Positions 1-8,515 of a DNA stretch of 43,182 bases are shown one piece after another. The stretch spans positions 1 through 43,182 of the forward strand of contig DLMJ01000027.1 in NCBI GenBank assembly GCA_002479255.1, read 5' to 3'. The notes under the pieces were generated by a model. That model was not told the DNA's origin, made no database searches, and was given only the letters and a program-made list of their open reading frames with translations. Made by a program: the position numbers and the translations under genes. Source of the DNA: Candidatus Binatus soli. Lineage in GTDB: Bacteria > Desulfobacterota > Binatia > Binatales > Binataceae. Position 1 is the stretch's first letter; every line of letters begins with the position of its first letter.

Positions 1-16
1 CTTATGCAGAGGTTCC

Positions 17-496
17 CTAGCGGCGGCTGCGCTGGTAGGTTCCCATCAGCGTTGCATGCTCGACGATGTGTCCCTGCATCGCGGCTTCCAGTTGCGCTTT
101 CGTGGGCCGGTTTAGATCCGACAGGAGGCTATCCAATGCGTAGAGCTTGAAGAAGTATCGATGGCGTCCGGTCGGAGGGCAGGGACCGCCGTATCCGGTC
201 CGTCCCCAGTCATTGCGCCCCTGGCAGGTTCCCGCCGGCAAGGCCTCGGGCTTGACGGCCTGCGGCAGTCCTCCCGCCGAGGGCGGGATGTTGTACAGCA
301 CCCAGTGGACCCACACCATCCGCGGCGCGGCGGGATCGGGCGCGTCAGGATCGTCCATAATCAGCGCAAGGCTGCGCGCATGGCTTGGCAGGCCCGACCA
401 TGCGATGGCGGGCGAGACGTCTTTGCCATCACAGGTATGGACGGCGGGAATTTCCTTTCCGTTCTCGAAGGCAGCCGATGTAAGCGCCAAGGGCAT
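17..496 (-). CDS. YbhB/YbcL-type phosphatidylethanolamine-binding (PEBP) family protein
   Basis: 159 residues, a normal length for bacterial YbhB/YbcL proteins (Raf-kinase-inhibitor-like fold). The ligand-pocket signatures are in order: DDPDAP at residues 48-53, VHWVLYNIP around 63-71, a GGPCPP loop at 103-108 and HRYFFKLYALD at 112-122. There is no signal peptide, so it is predicted cytoplasmic. The start is supported by a GGGAGGGA ribosome-binding site just upstream on the minus strand. It begins 30 bp after the stop of the molybdopterin oxidoreductase on the same strand, so the two are probably co-transcribed. The biochemical role of bacterial PEBPs is largely unknown, and the link to the oxidoreductase is only positional. 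Confidence 0.93.
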   Translation of the reverse strand: MPLALTSAAFENGKEIPAVHTCDGKDVSPAIAWSGLPSHARSLALIMDDPDAPDPAAPRMVWVHWVLYNIPPSAGGLPQAVKPEALPAGTCQGRNDWGRTGYGGPCPPTGRHRYFFKLYALDSLLSDLNRPTKAQLEAAMQGHIVEHATLMGTYQRSRR

Positions 497-526
497 GAAA
501 GTCCCTCCCTGCCGTTTATCATTGTG

Positions 527-3388
527 TCAACCCTGGAACGCGGCCTTTTCGATGTCGATGCTGGTGTGGCGATCCTCCTGAGCGGGCGACCAGTTCCACA
601 GCATGTACTGATAATGGCGGTAGCCGCCGGCGAAGTGCAGGCCCTTGACCGGCCCGGGCAGCAATCCATCGTAGGGCATCCAGTTCGGATACTGATAGGG
701 CTCCCAGGCGTGGTAGATGACCAGCTGGTCGGGACGCACGCATTCGGTCAGCTTGGCCCTGACCATGAAGTTGCCGTAATCGTTGAACACCCGGATGTAG
801 TCGTGGTCGGCGACTCCCCTGCCGCGCGCCACGGCGGAATTGATGAAGGCGAACGGCTCGCCGCGGTGCAGCTTCAGCATTTCCTCTGCCGTGACCCAGT
901 TCGAGTGGATACTCCAGCGCAGATGGCCGCTGGTCAGACGCATCGGCTGATGGCCGCCGATGTACGGCGGCTGCTTGTAGCGCACGAGGTGTTCATCGGC
1001 CTCGACGAACCACGGATGGTCCAGGTAGAACTCGATCCGCCGGGTGGTCGTGACGTAGGGCACCTTCTGCTCAACCTGATCGCGAAAGCACCAAAAGACT
1101 TCGCCCGCGACCATGTCCGCATTCTGCGCGACCATCGCGGGGAAGGTCGGTCTTCCGCTCAGCCATGAGCCGCCATTCTTGCGCAAATTCGCAAGGTCGA
1201 GCTTCTCGCCGTCGAGGCTGGTGAACCATCCGACCTCGCCCAGCGCGCGATAGGCATCGTTCACGAGCCGCTCTTCGTCGCTGTTGCTGTCGCCATATCT
1301 GTTTCCGTAGGTGGCCCGCCACAAAATTTTATCCACGTCGATTTCGCGCGGGCCGGCCTTATAGCTCTTGATGCCGCGTTTTTTCAATTCGCCCGTAGTT
1401 GCGCGCAGAATGCCATGGATGATCTGGCGATCGCTTTTCGACTCGCCGCGCATCGGCACCGACTCGTCGGTAAAATTGCTGAAACGGGTATTGGGACAGC
1501 TGAACTTGGTGTCCGCATACTCATAAAACGATGCGGCGGGAAGCGCATAATCGGCGTGCAGCGCGGTCGTGCTCCAGCGCGGATCCATCACCACGATCAG
1601 GTCGAGTTTCGGCCACACCGTGCGCACGTAGGTGTTCATTCCGCCGCGCGTGCGGCGCAGCGGATTTCCACCCGAAACGAACATCGCCTTGGGGCTGGCG
1701 CCCTCCTTGGCGAGCATGTCGTAGCCCTGCAGCCAGCCATTGGCCACCGCCTCTTCGGCGTAAGCGCTGATCTTCCTCGGTGCGTTGGGATCCTCCAGAT
1801 GCTTGTCCCAGACGTCCTTGTAGCCGGCGTGGTAGTACCAAAACAAAGCCGGCGGCGAGAGGGTGCCGGTGGTTTTCATTCCCTCGCGCAACATCCCCTG
1901 CGCGGCCTCCAGAACCGGCATCGTCGGGTCCATCGCGAACATGGTCTTGTAGGCGTCCTGCATCTTTTGCGTCGCATTCAGCGCGCCGCCGATGGGGTCA
2001 TCGGATTCCAGTATCTCCGGCGGCATGCTGCCCACGAACCCGGACCCCGCGTTGAACTCGGCCCCTGCCGACCAGCCGTGGCTTCCGGTGCCCGCCTTGC
2101 CGATATTGCCGGTCAACGCCAGCACATAACACGCGCCCCGCTCGCAAAGGTCGCCGTGATACATTTTGCCGGGGAACGCCGCGGAGAAAAAGAATATTCT
2201 GCGCGGCGGCCGGCACAATTCCGCCAGTTGGCTGAGCTGGTCGGGATGAACCCCCGCAATCTCGTAAACCCGCTCGGGCGTGTACTCCGCCACGCGCTTG
2301 CGCAGCAGGGTGAAAACCGTGGCCGCCTCGACCCGCGTCCCATCCTTGAGCCGGACTTCAACAGCGCCCTCCAGCACCCGGTCGCACTCCATTTGGAGCG
2401 TGCCCTTCGGCAATACCTCGAGCTTGCCCGTGGCGGCGTCAATTACGTAAAACTGCTCAGCGTCGCCCCCCTCCTTAAGGTCCGCCTCGCGCAGGAAGCG
2501 GCCGTCGTCCTTGCGCACCAGCACCGGCAGATCGGTCTGCTCCTTGATGAAATCGAGGTCGATCCATCCCTTCTCGATCAGGATGCGGCACAGCCCAAGC
2601 CAAAGCGCGGGATCGGACGACCAGTTGACCGGAAGCCACATGTCGGCAAACTGCGCGCTGGGACTTTTGTCCGGTGAGATCTGCACCACTTTCGACCCGC
2701 GGTAGCGGGCTTCGAGTACATAGTGATAATCGGAAATACACGCGTATACCGGGTTCCCATAAACCACCACGGTATCGGCCAAAAACCAGTTCTCGACGCC
2801 GGGACACTGTTGGAACTGCCCGAAGGTCAGATACTGTCCGGGCAGAAAATCGCCGATCGAAAAGTTAAGGTCCAGCGACACTCCGCCGAGCTGGGTGGCC
2901 AGTCCTGCCCCCGCGCCCTCGCCGCCGCCGCGCAGCACCCCGGCCCCGTTGGTGCCCTGGTCGATGATGATTGAATTCGGGCCGTGAAACTGGATGACGT
3001 CGGCCAGCTTGGCGCCGATTTCGTCGAAGGCCTGATCCCAGCTGATGCGCTCCCAACTGCCGCTGCCGCGCTCGCCCTTGCGCTTCATCGGGTAGAGCAG
3101 CCGTTCCGCCCCGTACATCGCGCGTGAATGCTGGTAGCCCTTCTGGCAGCCGCGCGGATTATAGTCGGGGGCCCGATACTCGGGGTCGATGATCTGCGGG
3201 ATGTTGCATGCGATCTCCTCGCGGATCACGCGGCCGTCTTTCGCATAAACCCTGAAGGGACAGCTCCCCGGATAACAGTTGACGCGATGCGTCCCCCATC
3301 GAACACGGTCCCACTTCCAGTAGTTTTGCGGGGCTTCGGAAACCGTCTGCCTCGCGATTGGATCCCCGCCTCGGCTCTGCTCAGCCAT
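527..3388 (-). CDS. molybdopterin-dependent oxidoreductase, catalytic subunit (type II DMSO reductase family)
   Basis: 953 residues from an ATG at 3388 preceded by GAGGG eight bases upstream. An in-frame extension to 3520 has no such site and looks non-coding. The N-terminus carries an Fe-S motif H34-x3-C38-x4-C43-x37-C81, like the His-first FS0 cluster of nitrate reductase NarG, ethylbenzene dehydrogenase and chlorate/selenate reductases. Asp220, in the CISDYHY segment, sits where NarG-type enzymes place the Asp ligand of molybdenum. Blocks of the bis-MGD fold follow, including SGGNPLRRTRGG and HLRWSIHSNW. The first residues contain no obvious twin-arginine signal. No electron-transfer beta, heme gamma or chaperone gene is adjacent, so the substrate cannot be assigned; ethylbenzene/steroid-side-chain hydroxylase or an oxyanion reductase are both possible. 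Confidence 0.9.
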   Translation of the reverse strand: MAEQSRGGDPIARQTVSEAPQNYWKWDRVRWGTHRVNCYPGSCPFRVYAKDGRVIREEIACNIPQIIDPEYRAPDYNPRGCQKGYQHSRAMYGAERLLYPMKRKGERGSGSWERISWDQAFDEIGAKLADVIQFHGPNSIIIDQGTNGAGVLRGGGEGAGAGLATQLGGVSLDLNFSIGDFLPGQYLTFGQFQQCPGVENWFLADTVVVYGNPVYACISDYHYVLEARYRGSKVVQISPDKSPSAQFADMWLPVNWSSDPALWLGLCRILIEKGWIDLDFIKEQTDLPVLVRKDDGRFLREADLKEGGDAEQFYVIDAATGKLEVLPKGTLQMECDRVLEGAVEVRLKDGTRVEAATVFTLLRKRVAEYTPERVYEIAGVHPDQLSQLAELCRPPRRIFFFSAAFPGKMYHGDLCERGACYVLALTGNIGKAGTGSHGWSAGAEFNAGSGFVGSMPPEILESDDPIGGALNATQKMQDAYKTMFAMDPTMPVLEAAQGMLREGMKTTGTLSPPALFWYYHAGYKDVWDKHLEDPNAPRKISAYAEEAVANGWLQGYDMLAKEGASPKAMFVSGGNPLRRTRGGMNTYVRTVWPKLDLIVVMDPRWSTTALHADYALPAASFYEYADTKFSCPNTRFSNFTDESVPMRGESKSDRQIIHGILRATTGELKKRGIKSYKAGPREIDVDKILWRATYGNRYGDSNSDEERLVNDAYRALGEVGWFTSLDGEKLDLANLRKNGGSWLSGRPTFPAMVAQNADMVAGEVFWCFRDQVEQKVPYVTTTRRIEFYLDHPWFVEADEHLVRYKQPPYIGGHQPMRLTSGHLRWSIHSNWVTAEEMLKLHRGEPFAFINSAVARGRGVADHDYIRVFNDYGNFMVRAKLTECVRPDQLVIYHAWEPYQYPNWMPYDGLLPGPVKGLHFAGGYRHYQYMLWNWSPAQEDRHTSIDIEKAAFQG

Positions 3389-3646
3389 CGTGTTTCCCTC
3401 TGCGCGCTTTGGGTTGACCGGAATTCCCGTGCCGTTCAGCGCCGAAACAGCATTAAATATGCCATTGCGTTTGGCGCGGCCGCGTGAGTGCGTCCGTCCG
3501 CCGGGCGCCGAAAATTCCAACCGATATCAGGCTTAGGAATGAGTTGATTAAGCTGGACAGCCTTTTGGAAGAAGCAAGAGTGTATCATTGGGAAACAACA
3601 ATATCGTATCGACTGGATACAGCATGGCGACGGCAGCGCAGTATTA
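3389..3646. other. intergenic region, divergent upstream region of oxidoreductase and ppx
   Basis: About 260 bases upstream of the oxidoreductase. I see no convincing gene. A short + strand ORF at 3484-3690 lacks any recognisable domain and runs into the repeat. The 3530-3630 stretch is AT-richer than its surroundings and is the likely place for the oxidoreductase promoter, but I could not pick confident -35/-10 boxes. Confidence 0.4.
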
Positions 3647-3860
3647 AGCCGTTGGCAGGGGCCGCGCCCGCCAACGGCGGGCGGCCTTAATACTGAGTGC
3701 AGGGCTCAGCCCTGCCGCGCGACAACGGAGCGCGGCCTTAACGGTGGGTCACCCCTGCGGTCACTCCTCCCATCGTGTAGTCGCGAAAAGATGCGCTGCG
3801 CAGATTTTCGCGTCTTCTCACTGGGTGCAGCGGTCACCCCTGCCGCCCACCGCGCAGGTG
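3647..3860. repeat. intergenic palindromic repeat cluster (copy A)
   Basis: This block contains degenerate copies of three modules seen again at 5441-5728 and 9551-9636: GCAGGGGT-x-ACCCCTGC palindromes, a GCGCGACAACGGAGCGCG segment, and a TTAATACTG/TTAACACTG joint. Here they lie in the opposite orientation to the 5.4-kb copies. It also holds a hairpin at 3782-3812, with CGCGAAAA/TTTTCGCG outer arms, GA/GA opposed mismatches and TGCG/CGCA inner arms. It sits between divergently transcribed genes. Confidence 0.75.
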
Positions 3861-3919
3861 ATTCTTCCTTCACCCCTGCCGTAGGTGACATCGCGCGCAT
3901 GAGGGGTTAACTTCTGATC

Positions 3920-5434
3920 ATGCGGCTTGGCGCGATCGATGTCGGATCCAATTCGGTGCACATGATCGTCGCCGATGTCGGCCGCGACGGCCACGTCGAG
4001 GTGGTTGATCGGGTCAAGGAGACGGTGCGGCTGGGCCGACGCGCATTCATGACCGGTTATCTGATGCCCGAGTCGATGGACCTCGCGGTGCGCGCGCTGG
4101 TCAATTTCAATCGCATCCTGCACATCCGCAAGGTGGCCAAGGTGCGCGCGGTGGCGACCAGCGCGGTGCGCGAGTCGAAAAACCGCGTCTCCTTCATCCG
4201 GCGGATCCGTCGCGAGACCGGTCTCAACGTGCAGATCATTTCCGGCGCCGAGGAGGCGCGGCTCATCTTCCTCGCCGCGCGCCACGCGCTCGGACTCGAC
4301 GGCGGACCGCATCTGTTGATCGACGTCGGCGGCGGCAGCGTCGAGCTGGTGCTGGTTCGCGACGGTCGGCCGCTGTGGATGAAGAGCGTGAAGCTGGGCG
4401 CGGCGCGTCTGGCCGAGCGCTACCTTACCGACGACCCGCCCAGCCGCGCGCAACTCAAGCGGCTCGAACGCCATCTCAACGACGAGATCGGCGCGCTGCT
4501 GAAGAAGGCGCGCAAGGCGGGAGTGATGCGCGCAATCGGAACCTCGGGCACCATCAACACCCTGGTCGCGATGGCGCGCGCGGCGCGCGGCGATGAACTG
4601 GAGCGCCTCCACGGCGCCAGTGCGACGGCCGCGGAGATAAGCCTGCTCACGGGCGACCTGGTCTCGGCAAACTCGGCGCTGCGCTCGGAACTGCCCGGTA
4701 TCGACGCGAAGCGGATTGACCTGATGCCGGCGGCGGCCGCGCTGGTGGACTTTGTGCTCAAGCGCTCGGCGGCGCCGATGCTGGTCGCATGCACCTGGGC
4801 GCTGCGCGAGGGCCTGCTGCTCAGCCTCGCGAGCACGACCATTCGCGGCGCCGGCGAGGACGTGCGCCGCCTCTCGGTGAATGCGCTTGCGAGCCGCTTC
4901 GTCGGCGTGAACAAGCACGGGCGCCAGGTCGCGAAGCTGGCGCTGAAGCTCTTCGACGCGACCGCGCCGGTGCTCGCGCTGCCCAAGAGCGCGCGCGAGC
5001 TGCTGGAATACGCGGCGTTGCTCCACGACATCGGCCACGCGATCGATCACGACCGCCACAACCGCCACTCGTACTATCTGATCAAGAACGCGGAGCTGTT
5101 CGGTTTCGATCCGGGCGAAGTCGAGGTAATCGCGCAGGCGGCGCGCGGCCACCGCAAGCAGGTGCCCAAGCTCGATTCGCCCGAATTGAACGGCCTGCCG
5201 ATCTCCAAGCGGCGCTTGGTCCGCGGTCTCGCCGCCGTCTTGCGCGTCGCCGACGCGCTGGACCGAAGCCACTTAAGCGTGGTCAAGAATATCGAAGTTC
5301 GCTACGCTCCCGGCCGCCTCATCATCGGAGTCGATTCCAACAACGAGAAGGCCGACCTCGAATTGTGGACCTCCGAGAGAAGGGCGGACCTGCTCTCGCG
5401 GCTGCTCGACCGCCAAGTAACGCTGGAGCGTTAG
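3920..5434 (+). CDS. ppx: exopolyphosphatase / guanosine pentaphosphate phosphatase with C-terminal HD domain
   Basis: 504 residues, typical of Ppx/GppA proteins that carry an HD domain. The ASKHA-fold phosphate motif is at the N-terminus (AIDVGSNSVHM, residues 5-15), and the second phosphate loop DVGGGSVEL is near residue 135. The C-terminal third has an HD-domain signature, LLHDIGHAIDHDRHNRHS, near residues 366-383. The enzyme processively releases phosphate from the ends of polyphosphate and/or hydrolyses pppGpp in the cytoplasm, linking phosphate storage to the stringent response. Ppx and GppA activities cannot be separated by sequence alone. The gene stands alone, with palindromic repeat clusters on both sides. 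No strong ribosome-binding site precedes the ATG. Confidence 0.95.
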   Translation: MRLGAIDVGSNSVHMIVADVGRDGHVEVVDRVKETVRLGRRAFMTGYLMPESMDLAVRALVNFNRILHIRKVAKVRAVATSAVRESKNRVSFIRRIRRETGLNVQIISGAEEARLIFLAARHALGLDGGPHLLIDVGGGSVELVLVRDGRPLWMKSVKLGAARLAERYLTDDPPSRAQLKRLERHLNDEIGALLKKARKAGVMRAIGTSGTINTLVAMARAARGDELERLHGASATAAEISLLTGDLVSANSALRSELPGIDAKRIDLMPAAAALVDFVLKRSAAPMLVACTWALREGLLLSLASTTIRGAGEDVRRLSVNALASRFVGVNKHGRQVAKLALKLFDATAPVLALPKSARELLEYAALLHDIGHAIDHDRHNRHSYYLIKNAELFGFDPGEVEVIAQAARGHRKQVPKLDSPELNGLPISKRRLVRGLAAVLRVADALDRSHLSVVKNIEVRYAPGRLIIGVDSNNEKADLELWTSERRADLLSRLLDRQVTLER

Positions 5435-5440
5435 CTCGCC

Positions 5441-5728
5441 GGCAGGGGTGACCCCTGCACCCAACGTTAACGCCGCGCTCCGTTGTCGCGCGCGGCCACT
5501 GTCAACGGGTCTTAATACTGCGCTGCCGTCGCCACGGGCAGGGGTGACCCCTGCACCCACTGTTAACGCCGCGCTCCGTTGTCGCGCGCGGCCCCTGTCA
5601 ACGGGTCCTAATACTGCGCTGCCGTCGCCACGGGCAGGGGTGACCCCTGCACCCACTGTTAAGACCGCGCTCCGTTGTCGCGCGCGGCCACTGTCGCAGG
5701 CGCGCGGTCTTTTAATACTGGCCTCCCG
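5441..5728. repeat. 96-bp tandem repeat, about three copies (copy B of the palindromic repeat family)
   Basis: Units begin at 5441, 5537 and 5633, exactly 96 bp apart. Each starts with the palindrome GCAGGGGTGACCCCTGC, then ACCCA(A/C)(C/T)GTTAA, then a CGCGCTCCGTTGTCGCGCGC block, then an AATACTG joint. Units 1 and 2 are nearly identical, and the 3' part of unit 3 diverges. The array starts seven bases after the ppx stop. The palindromes could fold as hairpins in RNA and might act as a transcription barrier behind ppx, but they lack a T-run. Confidence 0.9.
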
Positions 5729-5774
5729 TGCCAACGGGTCTGCCTCTGCCCAGAACGCGTCCGGCGTTAGTTGT

Positions 5775-5814
5775 GCCTCGCCCTGACAGGGCGAGGCCGC
5801 GCCTTCGGCGCGGC
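5775..5814. repeat. two back-to-back GC-rich hairpins
   Basis: GCCTCGCCCTG (5775-5785) pairs with CAGGGCGAGGC (5787-5797), and GCCGCGCC (5796-5803) pairs with GGCGCGGC (5807-5814) around a TTC loop. No T-run follows, so a classical intrinsic terminator is not supported. A REP-like element is the closer description. Confidence 0.6.
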
Positions 5815-6199
5815 TGAGGGACATCTGCGGCGCGAATGTCCGATGCGCCGCATGATCCTTCCTCTCCGTCATCCCGACCGAAGCGGAGCGACCCCGGATC
5901 CGCGATTCTTTTCCTGCTGAATTCCCCGCTTCCGGTGCGGAGAGGCCGAGGGCGCTGCGTGACTGCATTTCGCACAATTGTTTGTCTTGCCCACCCTTCT
6001 ATAGTAGAAGGTCCCCGAGGGGTAGCGCGGCCAACCTCCCCATCACTGGGTCGCGTTGGTGACCGGCATGCCGCGCGTGAAGCTCTCCGGTTAACTTTTG
6101 GTCGATCCTTTTGGGGCGGCGCCAAGGGCACAAAATACAGTCTGCCTTCTAGCGATGCCTGAAGTGAAGAATGGTCGTCAAAACGGAGGTTCGAGAAGC
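5815..6199. other. intergenic region upstream of the GHKL-ATPase module
   Basis: No convincing gene. It contains further dyads: GGACAT/ATGTCC and GCGGCGC/GCGCCGC around 5818-5853, and CCTTCTA/TAGAAGG at 5995-6011. These look like scattered repeat-element debris at the left border of the three-gene module. Sequence composition changes to AT-richer near 6120. The promoter of the module should lie in 6020-6180, but I cannot place it. Confidence 0.4.
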
Positions 6200-7522
6200 G
6201 TGAACCATAACGGCCAAAATCTCGTTGCCCAAGCTGAGCCGAGTAAGGCGTTCTTCATCGATATGCTTACCCGCGATATTCGCCTTTCGGTATGTATATT
6301 GGACCTGATCGACAATTCTATTGACAGCCTAATCGCAGCATCCGATCTCGACGTTAGCCAACATCTCATCGCGGGAACAAAAGCGCAGTCTGTTAAGGCT
6401 CAAATCGCGATCTCGTATACGCCCTCGCGGTTTACGATTAGCGATAATTGTGGCGGCATCTCGATTAGCGAAGCTGAGAAGCACATTTTTCTGCTCGGTA
6501 ATCCGGCTGAAGAGACATCCGGGACTCGACTTGGAGTCTACGGAATAGGTATGAAGCGCGCGTTCTTTAAGATTGGCAAAAGCATTTCCTTCATGTCGCA
6601 TACCAAGGACGAGGAATTCAAAATCGACATAGACGTTGACTCCTGGAAGAAGAAAAAGGAATGGCCATTCCCTTTCACATATGGCCGGCCAAAAAAATCA
6701 ACTTCCGGAGGCACGACCATCGCAATTACCGACTTGCATGAAGTCATTGGCAGGCAGTTCGCCTCTACGGCTTTTCGAACTCTACTGTCAGAAAAGGTTT
6801 CCAGGGCCTATGCTCTATTTCTCAAGGCAGGAGCGAAAATCACGATCAACGGGGAGGAGCATCATCCGGAGTTTCCAGAGTTAGCGGAAACGCTTGGCCT
6901 TCGGGCGGTCCGACAATTGGTTAAGGAGGACGGCGTCGAGGTCCTCGTGCTCGCCGGACTCTCGCCCCCCACCGATAAGACTCCGCGCGGTTGGTACGTC
7001 TTCTGTAACGGTCGTATGGTTCTCGACGCCGACAAGACTCACCGAACGGGGTGGAACGTCGACTCTCATCCCACCTTCCATGCCAAATACAACCATTTCC
7101 TCGGCTACGTTTACTTTCGAAGCAAACACGGCCATAAGCTACCGTGGAATACAACGAAAGATGACGTGGACCAAGAGTCGCCAATATACCAGCGCGCTCT
7201 AGCGGAAATGTGGATCCTTAGTAGGCCCGTCCTCAATTTTCTCAACGACCTCTACCCCGACGTAAAGGAGGAAGGCGAGGCGGAGCACGTTCTCTTCCAA
7301 TCCGCTAAGGGCGTCTCGCCGCAGTCTGTTGCCAGACGAGCAAATACAGCTTGGAAGGCAAATGTTAAGAAACAAACCGATGATACTCTGCTAGCGATTT
7401 TGTACAAGCGACCCAAGAAGCAGTTGGAAAGCATAAAGGAAGCGCTCGGACGACCCAGAATGTCAGCTTCAAGCATCGGTCAATACACTTTCGACTGGTT
7501 TTACGACAAGAACTGTAAGTAG
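6200..7522 (+). CDS. GHKL (HATPase_c) ATPase, MutL/MORC-like, first gene of a methyltransferase-linked module
   Basis: 440 residues from the GTG at 6200, chosen because GGAGG lies ten bases upstream at 6185-6189. An in-frame ATG at 6155 and a TTG at 6098 have no such site. The ATP-binding Bergerat fold is shown by the N-box LDLIDNSID (34-42), the G1 box ISDNCGGIS near 80-88, and the G2 box GVYGIGMKRAF near 112-122. A transducer-like middle domain and a basic C-terminal tail follow. In the N-box the usual catalytic Glu position is Asp35. GHKL ATPases of MutL/MORC type are known in predicted restriction-modification operons, where they are thought to act as ATP-gated DNA clamps. It is followed without a gap by the next gene, and the operon is AT-richer than its neighbours, which suggests horizontal transfer. 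The substrate is unknown. Confidence 0.85.
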   Translation: MNHNGQNLVAQAEPSKAFFIDMLTRDIRLSVCILDLIDNSIDSLIAASDLDVSQHLIAGTKAQSVKAQIAISYTPSRFTISDNCGGISISEAEKHIFLLGNPAEETSGTRLGVYGIGMKRAFFKIGKSISFMSHTKDEEFKIDIDVDSWKKKKEWPFPFTYGRPKKSTSGGTTIAITDLHEVIGRQFASTAFRTLLSEKVSRAYALFLKAGAKITINGEEHHPEFPELAETLGLRAVRQLVKEDGVEVLVLAGLSPPTDKTPRGWYVFCNGRMVLDADKTHRTGWNVDSHPTFHAKYNHFLGYVYFRSKHGHKLPWNTTKDDVDQESPIYQRALAEMWILSRPVLNFLNDLYPDVKEEGEAEHVLFQSAKGVSPQSVARRANTAWKANVKKQTDDTLLAILYKRPKKQLESIKEALGRPRMSASSIGQYTFDWFYDKNCK

Positions 7523-8515
7523 ATGGCGACTCCGACAGATTCATTCAAGCAGTTTGACTACGCTTTGCGCCCATCCAAGCAAGTAGAGCGAAAAATCATA
7601 ATGGAAATCCTGCTTCGGCTGCCCCGAGCAGGATTTAACATTAGTGAATACTCATACGTGGGTTTTGGCTCGGTCGCCTATGTAGATTTCGTCATGTTCC
7701 ATAAATACCTGTTCATCGAGAAGATGGTATGCATCGAGTGGGGCGACATCGAAAAAAGGATGCGTTTCAACAAACCCTTCAAATTCATCAAATTGAAGCT
7801 CAAACCATTCTCGCAATATATCCCGAGCATTCGCCGCAGAGAGCGCTTGCTTGTTTGGCTGGACTATGATCGTCCGCTCGACCCGGAGATTCTTCAGGAT
7901 ATTGACGGGAGCCTCAGCCGCCTCTGCCCAACAAGCATCTTCATTGTCACCGTCGATGCCCGGCCAAAGCTGCCAGAGGACGAGTTCGATCTTCAGGGAC
8001 AGTCTTCACAGCAGAGGGAACGCGCTTCACAGCAGAGGGAACGCGTAACGCTTCAAACCTACCGTAGCTGGTTCGGCCCGTATTCAAACTCACGGATTAC
8101 GAAGGAACTGGTCGCGCGCGCGCATGTCGACCCTCTCTTCTATGAAGTGATATTGGAGCGAATACGACAGACATTGGCGCGTCAAAACCCGTCTCTCCGG
8201 TTCATTCAGCTTTTCAACTTCTTTTATCGAGACGGAGCGCCAATGCTCACCGTCGGCGGGAGGATCGGCACAGAGCGAGATGACCAAGCGCTTGAAACAC
8301 GTGGAATCTTCGAGCATCGCTTCGTTCGGCGAGACAGTGAATCTCTGCAAATCTCGGTGCCCCCGCTCACAATTCGCGAAACGCAGTGGCTGAACCACCG
8401 ACTGAACCCTACGCTTCGTGCCGGCAACCTTACTTTTGAGCTCGAGCAAACGCTCCTAGATAACTACCGGACGTTCTACAGGCAGTACCCGACCTATTTG
8501 GAAGCGCTGTTATGA
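7523..8515 (+). CDS. uncharacterised protein with a SAM-methyltransferase-like Rossmann signature
   Basis: 330 residues, starting on the base after the ATPase stop and overlapping the methyltransferase start by four bases, so translation is probably coupled. I cannot assign a named family. A glycine loop YVGFGSVAYVDF (45-56) followed by MVCIE (68-72) resembles motif I and the acidic end of strand 2 in SAM-binding folds. LLVWLDYD (109-116) resembles motif IV, but no catalytic signature (DPPY, PC) is present. A 21-bp in-frame tandem duplication at 8004-8045 encodes two SQQRER units in a likely linker. A coupled position between a GHKL ATPase and a DNA methyltransferase suggests it is the effector or specificity component. 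That is inference; a degenerate methyltransferase or a nuclease fold would both fit. Confidence 0.7.
   Translation: MATPTDSFKQFDYALRPSKQVERKIIMEILLRLPRAGFNISEYSYVGFGSVAYVDFVMFHKYLFIEKMVCIEWGDIEKRMRFNKPFKFIKLKLKPFSQYIPSIRRRERLLVWLDYDRPLDPEILQDIDGSLSRLCPTSIFIVTVDARPKLPEDEFDLQGQSSQQRERASQQRERVTLQTYRSWFGPYSNSRITKELVARAHVDPLFYEVILERIRQTLARQNPSLRFIQLFNFFYRDGAPMLTVGGRIGTERDDQALETRGIFEHRFVRRDSESLQISVPPLTIRETQWLNHRLNPTLRAGNLTFELEQTLLDNYRTFYRQYPTYLEALL

Noticed and set aside
1415..2677. 420-codon + strand frame opposite the molybdopterin oxidoreductase
   Set aside because: Overlaps a well-supported gene and shows no domain.
3484..3690. 68-codon + strand frame before ppx
   Set aside because: No start signal or domain, and the 3' half is repeat sequence.
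3818..5272. 484-codon minus-strand frame opposite ppx
   Set aside because: It mirrors the high-GC codon pattern of ppx, has no domain and reads Arg/His/Gln-rich; a shadow frame.
5448..5786. 112-codon + strand frame with repeated LRCRARPLSTG
   Set aside because: It is a translation of the 96-bp tandem repeat.
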